DNA of 64,000 nucleotides from Mycolicibacterium gadium (lineage in GTDB: Bacteria; Actinomycetota; Actinomycetes; Mycobacteriales; Mycobacteriaceae). Location of the stretch: assembly GCF_010728925.1 (NCBI RefSeq), contig NZ_AP022608.1:3472001-3536000 (forward strand), given 5' to 3'. Both the position numbers and the translations under genes were made by a program. Under the pieces are notes generated by a model. The model did no database searches. It had not been told where the DNA came from and saw only the letters and a program-made list of their open reading frames with translations. Of the stretch, positions 1-7,801 are shown piece after piece. Numbering within the stretch: the stretch's first letter is position 1; each line of letters starts with the position of its first letter.

Positions 1-464
1 GGCAGCGCCTCGAGCGGGGCAGGCACCGGGTGCAGCCGCCGCGGGCCGATCGTCCTCGACGGCGAGCAACGGTCGCTCCAGACGGGGTCCGCCAGCACGC
101 GGTAGCCGTCGACCTCGATGACCGCCGACGAATGGCCGTACCAGGTGACGGCGAGGTCACCCGCCGCCAGGCTCGGGTCGGGGGTGACCAACGGGACCTC
201 TGAGGGCGGGAGCTGGCTCGAACTCCCGCCGATGACCTCACGGACCAGCAGGAACTGTTCCTGGCGGGTCAGGCTGACCGGGTTCGCGGCCTCGAGGTTG
301 ACGAAGACGCCGTCCCGGTAGTTCGGGGACCTCTTGGCGACACCGTCGATCTCCTGCGGGGACGCGCCGAGGGCCGACGGCGTGCCGTGCAGCGCGCGCA
401 ATGCCCATCCACCGGCCAGCAACGAAGCCGTTCCAAAGCCGATGCGCAGCGCCGCCCCGATCAT
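1..464 (-). CDS. MBL-fold metallohydrolase, Rv0906-like (3' part outside window)
   Basis: Only the first ~154 residues are in the window. The protein starts at ATG 464 with a hydrophobic N-terminal stretch (residues 2-25, probable signal or anchor). Further in are WYGHSSAVIEVDG and VLADPVWSDRCSPSR, which match the start of the UlaG/NAPE-PLD-like metallo-beta-lactamase fold. The HxHxDH zinc motif should lie beyond base 1. The start ATG overlaps the echA6 stop by one base (TGATG), so the two genes are probably translated as one operon. Family members hydrolyse phosphodiester or lactone bonds; the substrate here is unknown. In M. tuberculosis the same gene (Rv0906) follows echA6, which supports the call. 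Confidence 0.75.
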   Translation of the reverse strand, partial: MIGAALRIGFGTASLLAGGWALRALHGTPSALGASPQEIDGVAKRSPNYRDGVFVNLEAANPVSLTRQEQFLLVREVIGGSSSQLPPSEVPLVTPDPSLAAGDLAVTWYGHSSAVIEVDGYRVLADPVWSDRCSPSRTIGPRRLHPVPAPLEAL

Positions 465-1198
465 CAGGCCCCCTGGAACCTCGGCGGCCGCTTCTCGATG
501 CGCGCCACCTGAGCCTCGATGACGTCCTGACTGGCCCATGCCCGGTCGAACAGATCCGTGTGCTCGGGCCACGGGTCCTCGTAGGCGCCGTCGTCGTTGA
601 GCACGCGCTTGGCGTGCTGCAGGGCCAGCGGCGCGTAGCCGGCGAGTTCGGCGGCCCAGGCCTGCGCGTCCGCCAGCGTGCCGATGCGGTTGGCCATGCC
701 CGTGTGCAGGGCGGCCTCGGCGGTCAGCCGTTCGGCGCCGAGCAGCATGCCCCTCGCGCGGCCGGCTCCGACCAGCGAGGTGAGCCGCCGGATGCTCCAA
801 TTATCCAACGCCAGGCCATATTTCGCGACGGGGAACTGGAAGTACGCCTCGGGTGCGACGACCCGTAGATCGCAGATCATCGAGAGGATGACGCCTGCGC
901 CGATCGCGGGTCCGTTGATGGCGCCGATGACCGGCACGGGGGCCCTGTCGATCGCGATGTTGAGGGCCTTGGCCTTGTCGGGGAGCTCCTCGGCGACGCC
1001 CGCTGCATCGGACAGATCCGCGCCGGAACTGAACACATGGCCCTGGCCGGTGAGCACGATGGCGCGGACATTCTCGCTCGCGGCCTTCTCCACCGCATCG
1101 CGCAGACCGTCTACGAGTGCGCCGTTGAGCGCGTTGCGGCGGTCGGCGCGCTGCATTTCCAGCGTCATCACGTCGCCGTCGCGGGTCACACCAATCAT
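464..1198 (-). CDS. echA6: EchA6, enoyl-CoA hydratase-fold fatty acyl-CoA binding protein
   Basis: Protein of 244 residues with the crotonase fold. [13 protein letters not shown] is near the N-terminus, SSGADLSD forms the CoA/oxyanion region, and [19 protein letters not shown] is the central helix. Length and neighbours (divergent accD3, downstream Rv0906-like hydrolase) match M. tuberculosis echA6. Family knowledge: EchA6 is essential, lacks the catalytic glutamates of true hydratases, delivers long-chain acyl-CoA to FAS-II for mycolic acid synthesis, and is a tetrahydropyrazolopyrimidine target. The start is the ATG at 1198. The TATATA box lies only about 10 bases upstream, so the transcript is probably leaderless. 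Confidence 0.9.
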   Translation of the reverse strand: MIGVTRDGDVMTLEMQRADRRNALNGALVDGLRDAVEKAASENVRAIVLTGQGHVFSSGADLSDAAGVAEELPDKAKALNIAIDRAPVPVIGAINGPAIGAGVILSMICDLRVVAPEAYFQFPVAKYGLALDNWSIRRLTSLVGAGRARGMLLGAERLTAEAALHTGMANRIGTLADAQAWAAELAGYAPLALQHAKRVLNDDGAYEDPWPEHTDLFDRAWASQDVIEAQVARIEKRPPRFQGA

Positions 1199-1224
1199 GG
1201 CGCCACCCTATATAACCTCTGAGT
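1199..1224. promoter_or_regulatory. Divergent echA6/accD3 promoter, overlapping leaderless -10 boxes
   Basis: Only 26 bases separate the two divergent start codons. The gap contains a palindromic TATATA (1209-1214) that reads as a -10 box on both strands: TATAAC 8 nt before the accD3 GTG, and TATATA about 10 nt before the echA6 ATG. Neither gene has room for a Shine-Dalgarno sequence, so both transcripts are inferred to be leaderless. Confidence 0.65.
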
Positions 1225-2694
1225 GTGAGCCGGATCGGTGCCTTTGAACTGCGCGATGCCGTGCTGGACGCCAATTCGTTCCATAGCTGGGACACCCCAC
1301 CTATGGAGGTCGGCGGCAGCGCGGAGTACCGGCGCGAGCTGGCTGACGCGGCCACCAAGACCGGCCTCGACGAGTCGGTGCTGACCGGCGAGGGCACCGT
1401 CTTCGGGCGGCGAGTGGCTTTGGTGGCCTGCGAGTTCGACTTCCTGGCGGGTTCGATCGGGGTGGCCGCGGCGGAGCGGATCACCCGTGCGGTGGCCCGC
1501 GCGACGGCCGAGCACCTGCCGTTGGTCGCGTCGCCGAGTTCAGGTGGCACCCGCATGCAGGAGGGCACGGTCGCGTTCCTGCAGATGGTCAAGATCGCCG
1601 CGGCCGTCGAACTGCACAAGCGGGCACATCTGCCGTATCTGGTGTACCTGCGCCATCCGACGACCGGTGGGGTGTTCGCCTCGTGGGGGTCGCTTGGCCA
1701 TGTCACCGCAGCCGAACCGGGCGCGCTGATCGGTTTCCTCGGTCCGCGGGTGTACGAGCACCTCTACGGTGAACCCTTCCCATCGGGCGTGCAGACCGCG
1801 GAGAACCTGGAGCGCCACGCCGTGATCGACGGCGTGATACCGCTGGAGGCGCTGCGCTCGACGCTCGACCGCACGCTGAAGGTTCTCGCCGATGCGCCCG
1901 AGCCGCCACCGCCACCGCCGGCGTCCGTGCCGATAGCCGACGTGCCCGCATGGGATTCGGTGGTGGCCTCGCGTCGGCCGGACCGCCCCGGCGTGGGATA
2001 CCTGTTGCGGCACGGCACATCCGACCGGGTCCTGTTGTCGGGCACCGGCCGCGGCGAGGATGCCACCACACTGCTGGCGCTGGCCAGGTTCGGCGGTCAA
2101 CCGGCCGTCGTGCTCGGCCAGCAGCGGGTGCTCGGCGGCATGGTCGGCCCGGCGGCGCTGCGCGAGGCGCGGCGCGGCATGGCGCTGGCCGCAGGACTGA
2201 AGTTGCCGCTCGTACTCGTCATCGACACGGCGGGACCGGCGCTCACGGTCGAGGCCGAACAGGACGGCTTGGCCGGCGAAATCGCCCGCTGTCTGGCCGA
2301 TCTCGTCACGCTGGACACACCGACGGTGTCGATCCTGCTCGGCCAGGGCAGCGGGGGGCCCGCGCTGGCGATGGTGCCCGCCGACCGGGTACTTGCCGCC
2401 CTGCACGGTTGGCTCGCCCCGCTACCACCGGAGGGGGCGAGCGCCATCGTTTTCCGCGACACCGAACACGCTCCGGAACTTGCTGCGGCACAGGGCATCC
2501 GCTCAGTCGACCTGTTGCGCAGCGGTATCGTCGACGCGATCGTGCCCGAGTCTCCCGATGCGGCCGATGAACCGCTGGCCTTCACGCGACGGCTCTCGGA
2601 CACCATCGCCAACGAACTGCACGGGTTGCGCTCGATGCCCGACGCGGAACGACTCAACGTCCGGCTCGCGCGCTATCGGGAGATCGGGCTGTAG
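1225..2694 (+). CDS. accD3: AccD3, acyl-CoA carboxylase carboxyltransferase (beta) subunit
   Basis: Protein of 489 residues with the two crotonase-like halves of carboxyltransferase subunits. The N-terminal half carries SPSSGGTRMQEG and GGVFASWGSLGH; the C-terminal half carries QQRVLGGMVGPAALREARRG and VIDTAGPALT. A proline-rich linker (PEPPPPPPA, about residue 227) joins them. It would transfer carboxyl from biotin to an acyl-CoA, feeding malonyl-type units to lipid synthesis. The GTG start at 1225 is fixed by the short divergent promoter. Length and position beside echA6 match Rv0904c. The 3' end is followed at once by a strong hairpin. Confidence 0.88.
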   Translation: MSRIGAFELRDAVLDANSFHSWDTPPMEVGGSAEYRRELADAATKTGLDESVLTGEGTVFGRRVALVACEFDFLAGSIGVAAAERITRAVARATAEHLPLVASPSSGGTRMQEGTVAFLQMVKIAAAVELHKRAHLPYLVYLRHPTTGGVFASWGSLGHVTAAEPGALIGFLGPRVYEHLYGEPFPSGVQTAENLERHAVIDGVIPLEALRSTLDRTLKVLADAPEPPPPPPASVPIADVPAWDSVVASRRPDRPGVGYLLRHGTSDRVLLSGTGRGEDATTLLALARFGGQPAVVLGQQRVLGGMVGPAALREARRGMALAAGLKLPLVLVIDTAGPALTVEAEQDGLAGEIARCLADLVTLDTPTVSILLGQGSGGPALAMVPADRVLAALHGWLAPLPPEGASAIVFRDTEHAPELAAAQGIRSVDLLRSGIVDAIVPESPDAADEPLAFTRRLSDTIANELHGLRSMPDAERLNVRLARYREIGL

Positions 2695-2696
2695 CG

Positions 2697-2762
2697 CCGC
2701 CGAACGTGGGTTACCCGCACACCAAAGCGCAGTTTCTTGTGCGGGTAACCCACGTTCGGCGG
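2697..2762. terminator. Hairpin with perfect 24-bp arms, also a dispersed repeat
   Basis: Arms at 2697-2720 and 2739-2762 are exact reverse complements (core GAACGTGGGTTACCCGCAC) around an 18-nt loop, starting 3 nt after the accD3 stop. There is no T-run, as is usual in mycobacteria. A single arm recurs at 21989-22012 downstream of gltA2, so this is also a repeat family. Confidence 0.75.
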
Positions 2763-2793
2763 AGTCAGACTTCGCCGTGGCATTCTGGGATAG

Positions 2794-3486
2794 ATGGAAG
2801 CGCTCCTGCACTTCGCCGGGAACTTCTGGTGGCTGATCTTTCCGCTCAGTGGGGTCATCGGCGGTGGATTGAAGGCCGTCCAAGCGGCCAACGAGCGCCG
2901 CGCGCAGCGACGGCTCGAGCGCTACCGCATCAAACAGCAGACCAAGGTCGCACTCGCGGAAGCGTCGGGCCGGGCCCGCACCAACGAAGCCGCCAACCGT
3001 CGGGAGATGACGAAAGTGCTGGCCCGCCACGACAACACCGACGCCCGCTGGCTCGAATACGAGATCGACGTCGCCAAGCTGCTGGACTTTCCGCTGATGA
3101 CCGATATGCGCGACCCACTGACCATTGCGTTCCACAAGGCTCGCAGCCGTGCCGATCTACTGCGACCCGACAGCATCGAAGACATCCTCGACGACCGCGA
3201 TGCGCAACTGGAGTACCGCGACGCGGTGCACGAATACGTCGCCGCGTTCGATGTGGCCGAGGCCGAGGCGATCCGCCGACGCCGCAGCGACTTCTCCGCC
3301 GAGGCGCAGGAGCGTCTCGAGCGTGCACAGCATCTATTGCGGCTGGCATCGGACGGCGGCGCCACCAACGAGGAGCGCAGGGCCGCCTACGCGCGCGCCA
3401 AGAAGGAACTCGACGGGCTGATCGTCCTTCCGGCCGTCACCCGCGCCGCCATCGAGCGCAAGATCGCGGGCGAGATCGAGGCCTGA
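2794..3486 (+). CDS. Membrane-anchored charged coiled-coil protein, function unknown
   Basis: Protein of 230 residues that I do not recognise. Residues about 5-28 form one hydrophobic segment (FWWLIFPLSGVIGGG). After it comes a very charged, Arg/Ala/Glu-rich helical region (NERRAQRRLERYRIK, then EAEAIRRRRSDFSAEAQERL) likely to be a cytoplasmic coiled coil. WLEYEIDVAKLLDFPLMTD near the middle is the only distinctive block. The start is the ATG at 2794, 31 nt after the hairpin that closes accD3, so it is probably its own transcription unit. The next gene is convergent, 6 nt away. No catalytic motif is visible. Confidence 0.7.
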   Translation: MEALLHFAGNFWWLIFPLSGVIGGGLKAVQAANERRAQRRLERYRIKQQTKVALAEASGRARTNEAANRREMTKVLARHDNTDARWLEYEIDVAKLLDFPLMTDMRDPLTIAFHKARSRADLLRPDSIEDILDDRDAQLEYRDAVHEYVAAFDVAEAEAIRRRRSDFSAEAQERLERAQHLLRLASDGGATNEERRAAYARAKKELDGLIVLPAVTRAAIERKIAGEIEA

Positions 3487-3492
3487 CCCTTT

Positions 3493-3948
3493 TCAGGCGA
3501 CGGCCAGTGCGACGAGCAACGCCGCGCAGGTGACGAGGTCCAGCGGCAGCCGCAAAAGGCTGCGTCGGGTCCAGGCGACTGCGGCCGCCTCGTCGATGCC
3601 AGCGGGATCGGCCTTCTCGAATTCCACGGCCCTGGGCACGAAGTCGACCAGCGACCACACCCGCATCACGGCGTGGCTGACCAAGGCCACCAGCAGCGCA
3701 AGCCGTACATCGGCGTTACCCCAGGAGGCGATCAGCGCGACGATCAGCAGCACCTCGAAGAGGGTGTGCGCCGGAATCCAGAATCGGCGCCGCGAAATGC
3801 CACCGTTCTGCGCCTGGATGATGCCGGGTCGCTTCGGCCAGGCGGGGTCGACGACGACGGTTTCATAGAGGCCGCCGCCGAACAGAACGCAGGCGACGAG
3901 GGTCGTCGTGGCGATCAGGACGAGCGTCGGTGTCCACATCACCGCCAA
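3493..3948 (-). CDS. Four-helix membrane protein, DUF1772-like
   Basis: Protein of 151 residues with four hydrophobic segments at about 8-28, 60-78, 83-100 and 130-150. GGGLYETVVVDPAWPKRPG after the first helix and FWIPAHTLFEVLLIVALI resemble the anthrone-oxygenase-like DUF1772 membrane family. It starts 1 nt after the stop of the TetR gene that precedes it on the same strand, so the two are probably co-transcribed and controlled by that regulator. The function is unknown; the pairing with TetR and a divergent flavin monooxygenase hints at aromatic or lipophilic compound metabolism. Confidence 0.65.
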   Translation of the reverse strand: MAVMWTPTLVLIATTTLVACVLFGGGLYETVVVDPAWPKRPGIIQAQNGGISRRRFWIPAHTLFEVLLIVALIASWGNADVRLALLVALVSHAVMRVWSLVDFVPRAVEFEKADPAGIDEAAAVAWTRRSLLRLPLDLVTCAALLVALAVA

Positions 3949-4494
3949 TTATCTAGGCGCGTCGAGATAGCGCTGAACGGTGGGTCCCAGCCACGCGACC
4001 GCCTCGTCGTGCGGCATCGTGACGATCGGCGGCAACTGCAGGACGTACCTGCACAGGGCCAGACCGAGCGTCTGCGTGGCGATCAATGCGGCGCGGCGTT
4101 CGGGTTCGGCGGGGTTGATCTTCGCGATCACCGGCAACAGTTGACTCGCGAACATCGCCCGCATCCGTTGCGCCGCTTCGGCATTGGTGGCGCTGGCCCG
4201 CAGCAGCACGATGAGCACCTCGTCGCGTTCCCACCGTTTCATGAAGTGGTCGACCAGGGCGGCGCCCAACCGATCACGAGCGATATCCGAGAGGTCGGGT
4301 AGCTCCAGGTCGAAGTCGGCCGCCGCGGCGAACAGCTGGTCCTTGCTGCCGAAGTACCGCATCACCATCGACGGGTCGATGTTCGCGTCCCCGGCGATGG
4401 CCCTGATGGTCGCCCGCTCGAACCCGGCTTTGGCGAACTGCTCCCTGGCTGCCGCCAGGATCACGGCCTTGGTCTGCTCCGACGATCTACGCAT
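3949..4494 (-). CDS. TetR-family repressor, probable regulator of the divergent monooxygenase
   Basis: Protein of 181 residues from ATG 4494. Residues 1-50 form the TetR DNA-binding domain (TKAVILAAAREQFAKAGFER, ATIRAIAGDANIDPSMVMRY, FGSKDQLF). The remainder is a ligand-binding helical domain. An upstream extension in the same frame to 4977 is rejected because it runs through the operator and into the divergent gene. TetR repressors usually control their own and the adjacent divergent gene. The 22-bp palindrome at 4549-4570 and an imperfect copy at 4507-4526 lie in the shared 100-bp promoter and support this. Confidence 0.85.
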   Translation of the reverse strand: MRRSSEQTKAVILAAAREQFAKAGFERATIRAIAGDANIDPSMVMRYFGSKDQLFAAAADFDLELPDLSDIARDRLGAALVDHFMKRWERDEVLIVLLRASATNAEAAQRMRAMFASQLLPVIAKINPAEPERRAALIATQTLGLALCRYVLQLPPIVTMPHDEAVAWLGPTVQRYLDAPR

Positions 4495-4506
4495 GCCAAC
4501 AAGTGT

Positions 4507-4526
4507 ATGCCAACGATTGTTGACAT
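4507..4526. promoter_or_regulatory. Imperfect second TetR operator
   Basis: ATGCCAAC and GTTGACAT form arms matching 7 of 8 around a 4-nt spacer, 13 nt upstream of the TetR start codon. It shares the ATGCCAAC half-site with the perfect palindrome at 4549-4570. A further half-site overlaps the TetR start codon. Confidence 0.55.
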
Positions 4527-4548
4527 TCGTCACAACGCGGGCCATAGT

Positions 4549-4570
4549 TATGCCAACAAGTGTTGGCATA
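4549..4570. promoter_or_regulatory. TetR operator palindrome
   Basis: Perfect inverted repeat TATGCCAACA / TGTTGGCATA separated by AG, centred between the divergent TetR gene and the FAD monooxygenase. It ends 24 nt before the monooxygenase ATG and just upstream of its GAAAGGAGAAGG ribosome-binding site, a suitable place for repression. Confidence 0.75.
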
Positions 4571-4594
4571 GGCAGTCCGAGAAAGGAGAAGGCA

Positions 4595-5731
4595 ATGTAT
4601 GACACCGATGTTCTGGTTATCGGCGCAGGTCCGACCGGTTTGGCCCTGGCCGCCTCCCTGGTCGCACGCGGAGTCGCGACCACGGTCGTCGACCAGCAGG
4701 CGGCGGGAGCCAACACCTCCCGCGCCGCCGTGGTGAACGCCCGCACGCTCGAGGTGCTGGAAGACCTGGACCTGGCCAGGCGCCTCGTCAAGGAAGGCGT
4801 CGAGGCGCCGCGGTTCACCATCCGCGACCGGGGCCGCACGCTGATCCCGATCGACTTCAGCGGGTTGCCGACCGAGTATCCGTACTCGCTGATGGTGCCG
4901 CAGTCGACCACCGAGCGCCTGCTGCTCGAACGCCTCGAAGAGGTCGGCGGATCCGTGCAGCGGCCGCGGAGCGTCACCGCGATCGATCAGGATCCCGAGG
5001 GGGTGACGGCGACGTTCGAGGACGGTGACGTCGTTCGCGCACGCTATGCCGTCGGCGCGGACGGCATCCGCAGCATTGTGCGCCGGCAGGCGGGGATCGA
5101 TTTCGAAGGCAGCGTGTACGACGAGTCGTTCGTGCTCGCCGACGTCAAGCTGGCCGGCGACGCGCCACGTGACGAAGTGATCCTGTACTGGGCGACGGCC
5201 GGCCTGACCGTGGTGGCTCCCCTGCCGGATGGCACGTACCGAATCGTCGCCCCCGTCGCCGACGCCCCCGAGGCGCCGTCCGCGGAGTTCGTACAACAGA
5301 TTCTCGACACCCGTGTCGGCGCGCACCGACTGGAGGTCACCGCGGTCATCTGGGGTTCGCGGTTCCGCGTCCACCACCGCGTCGCGGACACCTTCCGCGC
5401 GGGCCGTCTGCTACTCGCGGGCGACGCCGCGCACGTGCACAGCCCTGCAGGCGGGCAGGGCATGAATCTGGGCATTCAAGACGCCGTCGCATTGGCCCAC
5501 GCGCTCGCCGCCGTCCTCGACGGAGCTCCGGACAGCCTGCTCGACGAGTACAGCGGTACTCGTCGACCGATCGCCAAAGACGTTGTGGCGACGACCCATC
5601 GGCTCACCCGGTTGGCCACACTGCCGCCCGCGGTACGCCCGATCCGCAATGCGGTCATCGGTCTGGCCGGGCGGGTGCCGTCGATTCGGCTGGCGCTGGC
5701 CCGCAGGCTCAGCGGTCTGGTGTACCGCTGA
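4595..5731 (+). CDS. FAD-dependent aromatic-type monooxygenase
   Basis: Protein of 378 residues. VIGAGPTGLALAASL at residues 8-22 is the FAD Rossmann motif. GADGIRSIVRRQAG (about 155) is the DG motif. GDAAHVHSPAGGQGMNLGIQ (about 275) is the second FAD-binding motif of class A flavoprotein hydroxylases. Such enzymes use NAD(P)H and oxygen to hydroxylate aromatic or polyketide compounds, including antibiotics such as rifampicin or tetracycline in relatives. The ATG at 4595 is chosen because it follows GAAAGGAGAAGG and places the FAD motif at the N-terminus; the longer in-frame form overlaps the TetR gene. TetR control suggests induction by a small molecule. Confidence 0.87.
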   Translation: MYDTDVLVIGAGPTGLALAASLVARGVATTVVDQQAAGANTSRAAVVNARTLEVLEDLDLARRLVKEGVEAPRFTIRDRGRTLIPIDFSGLPTEYPYSLMVPQSTTERLLLERLEEVGGSVQRPRSVTAIDQDPEGVTATFEDGDVVRARYAVGADGIRSIVRRQAGIDFEGSVYDESFVLADVKLAGDAPRDEVILYWATAGLTVVAPLPDGTYRIVAPVADAPEAPSAEFVQQILDTRVGAHRLEVTAVIWGSRFRVHHRVADTFRAGRLLLAGDAAHVHSPAGGQGMNLGIQDAVALAHALAAVLDGAPDSLLDEYSGTRRPIAKDVVATTHRLTRLATLPPAVRPIRNAVIGLAGRVPSIRLALARRLSGLVYR

Positions 5732-6110
5732 GCGCGCCCATCCGGCCGCGGCTGCCGACATACAGCGCCGCGGTCGCAGCAACGATCTCGGTGAACGCCA
5801 GCAGCGTCGCCACCGTCATGAGGGTCGACGGCGTCGGCACCGCAGCGTGTGGGGCGCTGTGGTGATGCGCGGGAGCGGGCAGGTGCAGCGCGATCATGGC
5901 GAGGTTCATCAGCGCGACGACCACCCACGCCCGCGCCGTGCCGTGACGCCACAGGTCATGTGCGCAATACAGGCAGGTGAGAATCATGGTCGCGAGCAGC
6001 GCCGCCGCGACCAGGCTGGACGCGTGGCCGAGCATCGCCGCGTGCAGTCCGGCCGAGACGGCCGCCAGCACCGCGCACGCCCGTCGGGCGAGAGTCGATG
6101 GGGACGTCAC
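5709..6110 (-). CDS. Small polytopic membrane protein
   Basis: Protein of 133 residues with about four hydrophobic segments (residues 10-28, 33-50, 60-78, 95-115), a cysteine-containing turn LTCLYCAHDLWRHG, and a His-rich loop APAHHHSAPHAA. I do not recognise the family. The 3' end overlaps the end of the convergent monooxygenase gene by 23 nt. It lies 30 nt downstream of the acyl-CoA ligase gene and on the same strand, so co-transcription is possible. The His cluster could bind metal but this is speculation. Confidence 0.6.
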   Translation of the reverse strand: MTSPSTLARRACAVLAAVSAGLHAAMLGHASSLVAAALLATMILTCLYCAHDLWRHGTARAWVVVALMNLAMIALHLPAPAHHHSAPHAAVPTPSTLMTVATLLAFTEIVAATAALYVGSRGRMGALSGTPDR

Positions 6111-6140
6111 GTAGGTGAAGACTCCGGTGGCGACCAGAAC

Positions 6141-7766
6141 TCATCCCTCCGTGGAGTCGAGACCGAGAAGTTTGACCGTTTCGGCGCGCATGTCGACTTT
6201 GCGCACCTTGCCGGTGACGGTCATCGGGAACTCGTCGACAACGTGCACGTAGCGCGGGATCTTGTAGTGGGCCAGCTTTCCGTCGGCGAATTCCCGCAGA
6301 GCCTGGGCGTCCAGCGGGTCCTTACCCGGCTTCATCCGCACCCACGCGCAGACTTCCTCGCCGAACTTCTCGTCGGGGACGCCGATCACCTGCGCGTCGT
6401 CGATATCGGGATGGGTGTAGAGAAACTCCTCGATTTCGCGCGGGTAGATGTTCTCACCGCCCCGGATCACCATGTCCTTGATGCGGCCGACGACGTTGCA
6501 GTACCCGTCGTCGCGCATGACCGCCAGATCACCGGTGTGCATCCAGCCGTCCCGGTCGATCGCCTCGCCGGTCTTGGCCTCGTCGTCCCAATAGCCGAGC
6601 ATCACCGAGTAACCGCGCGTGCAGAATTCGCCGGGCAATCCGCGTTCGACGACCGCGCCGGTTTCAGGGTCGACGATTTTGATCTCGACGTGCGGATGGG
6701 CCCGGCCGATCGAACTGGTACGACGTTCGAGGTCGTCGTCGATGAGCGTCTGACAGGACACCGGCGACGTCTCCGTCATGCCGTAGGCGATCGCCACCTC
6801 GGTCATGTGCATGTCGCTGACGCAGCGCTTCATGACCTCGACCGGGCAGACCGATCCGGCCATGATGCCCGTGCGCAGCGAAGACAGATCGCGCTGCGCC
6901 AGGTCGGGCTGGCCGAGCATCGCGATGAACATCGTCGGCACCCCGTAAACGCCTGTACACCTTTCCTTTTCGATGGCCTCCAGGGTGAGGGCGGGATCGA
7001 AGGCCGGCGCCGGGATCACCATCGTGGCGCCGTGGCTCGTACACCCCAGGTTGCCCATCACCATGCCGAAGCAGTGATAGAAGGGCACCGGTATGCACAG
7101 GCGGTCGTTCGGGCCGAAGTTGATGAGCTCGGTGGTGAAGTAGCCGTTGTTGAGGATGTTGCGATGCGAGAGCGTCGCGCCCTTGGGAAAACCCGTTGTG
7201 CCCGAGGTGTATTGGATGTTGATCGGTTGGGTGTTGTCCAGCGAGTCCGTCCGCGCCCGGAGTTCGTCGACGGATACCTGCTCCGCCTTGTCGACCAGAG
7301 CACGCCAGTCCCTTTCCAGGTACAGCACGTCCCGCAGTTCGGGTGCCTCGGCACTCACCTCGTCGACCATGCTCACGTAGTCCGACGTCTTGAACGATGT
7401 GGCGGAGATCAGCGTCCGGATACCGGACTGCTGCAGTACGTAGGCGAGTTCGTGGGTGCGGTAAGCCGGATTGATGTTGACCAGAATCGCGCCGATCTTC
7501 GCGGTCGCGTACTGCACGATCGTCCACTCGGGGCAGTTGGGCGCCCAGATGCCGACGCGTTCACCGCGTTCGATGCCCAGCGCCATCAGGCCGCGGGCGA
7601 TCAGGTCCACGTCGTCGTTGAGTTCGGCGTACGTCCACCGCCGACTGCTTGCCATGTCAACCAATGCATCGCCGCCGGGGTTGGCCGCGACGGTGCGTTC
7701 GAAGTTCTGCCCGATGGTCTCCTCGAGAATGGGGATGTCGGTGCGACCCGCGTCTTGCGACTTCAT
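6141..7766 (-). CDS. Fatty-acyl-CoA synthetase / AMP-forming ligase (FadD35-like)
   Basis: Protein of 541 residues from ATG 7766. It has the ANL-superfamily P-loop [18 protein letters not shown] (about 190-207), [10 protein letters not shown] (A5 motif), [13 protein letters not shown] (A7) and the C-terminal lysine motif [11 protein letters not shown]. It activates a carboxylic acid to acyl-AMP and then acyl-CoA. Similarity to medium/long-chain FadD proteins such as FadD35 is from memory; the chain length preference is not readable. A longer in-frame start at 7979 would overlap the divergent epoxide hydrolase and is rejected. Only 35 nt separate the two start codons, so the promoters overlap. 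Confidence 0.87.
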   Translation of the reverse strand: MKSQDAGRTDIPILEETIGQNFERTVAANPGGDALVDMASSRRWTYAELNDDVDLIARGLMALGIERGERVGIWAPNCPEWTIVQYATAKIGAILVNINPAYRTHELAYVLQQSGIRTLISATSFKTSDYVSMVDEVSAEAPELRDVLYLERDWRALVDKAEQVSVDELRARTDSLDNTQPINIQYTSGTTGFPKGATLSHRNILNNGYFTTELINFGPNDRLCIPVPFYHCFGMVMGNLGCTSHGATMVIPAPAFDPALTLEAIEKERCTGVYGVPTMFIAMLGQPDLAQRDLSSLRTGIMAGSVCPVEVMKRCVSDMHMTEVAIAYGMTETSPVSCQTLIDDDLERRTSSIGRAHPHVEIKIVDPETGAVVERGLPGEFCTRGYSVMLGYWDDEAKTGEAIDRDGWMHTGDLAVMRDDGYCNVVGRIKDMVIRGGENIYPREIEEFLYTHPDIDDAQVIGVPDEKFGEEVCAWVRMKPGKDPLDAQALREFADGKLAHYKIPRYVHVVDEFPMTVTGKVRKVDMRAETVKLLGLDSTEG

Positions 7767-7801
7767 CAGCTCAATATTGCGCTCTCTGGGAGGATCCGAC
7801 C

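Noticed and set aside
4495..4977. Longer start for the TetR gene
   Set aside because: It would cross the operator and the divergent monooxygenase start; the helix-turn-helix already begins at ATG 4494.
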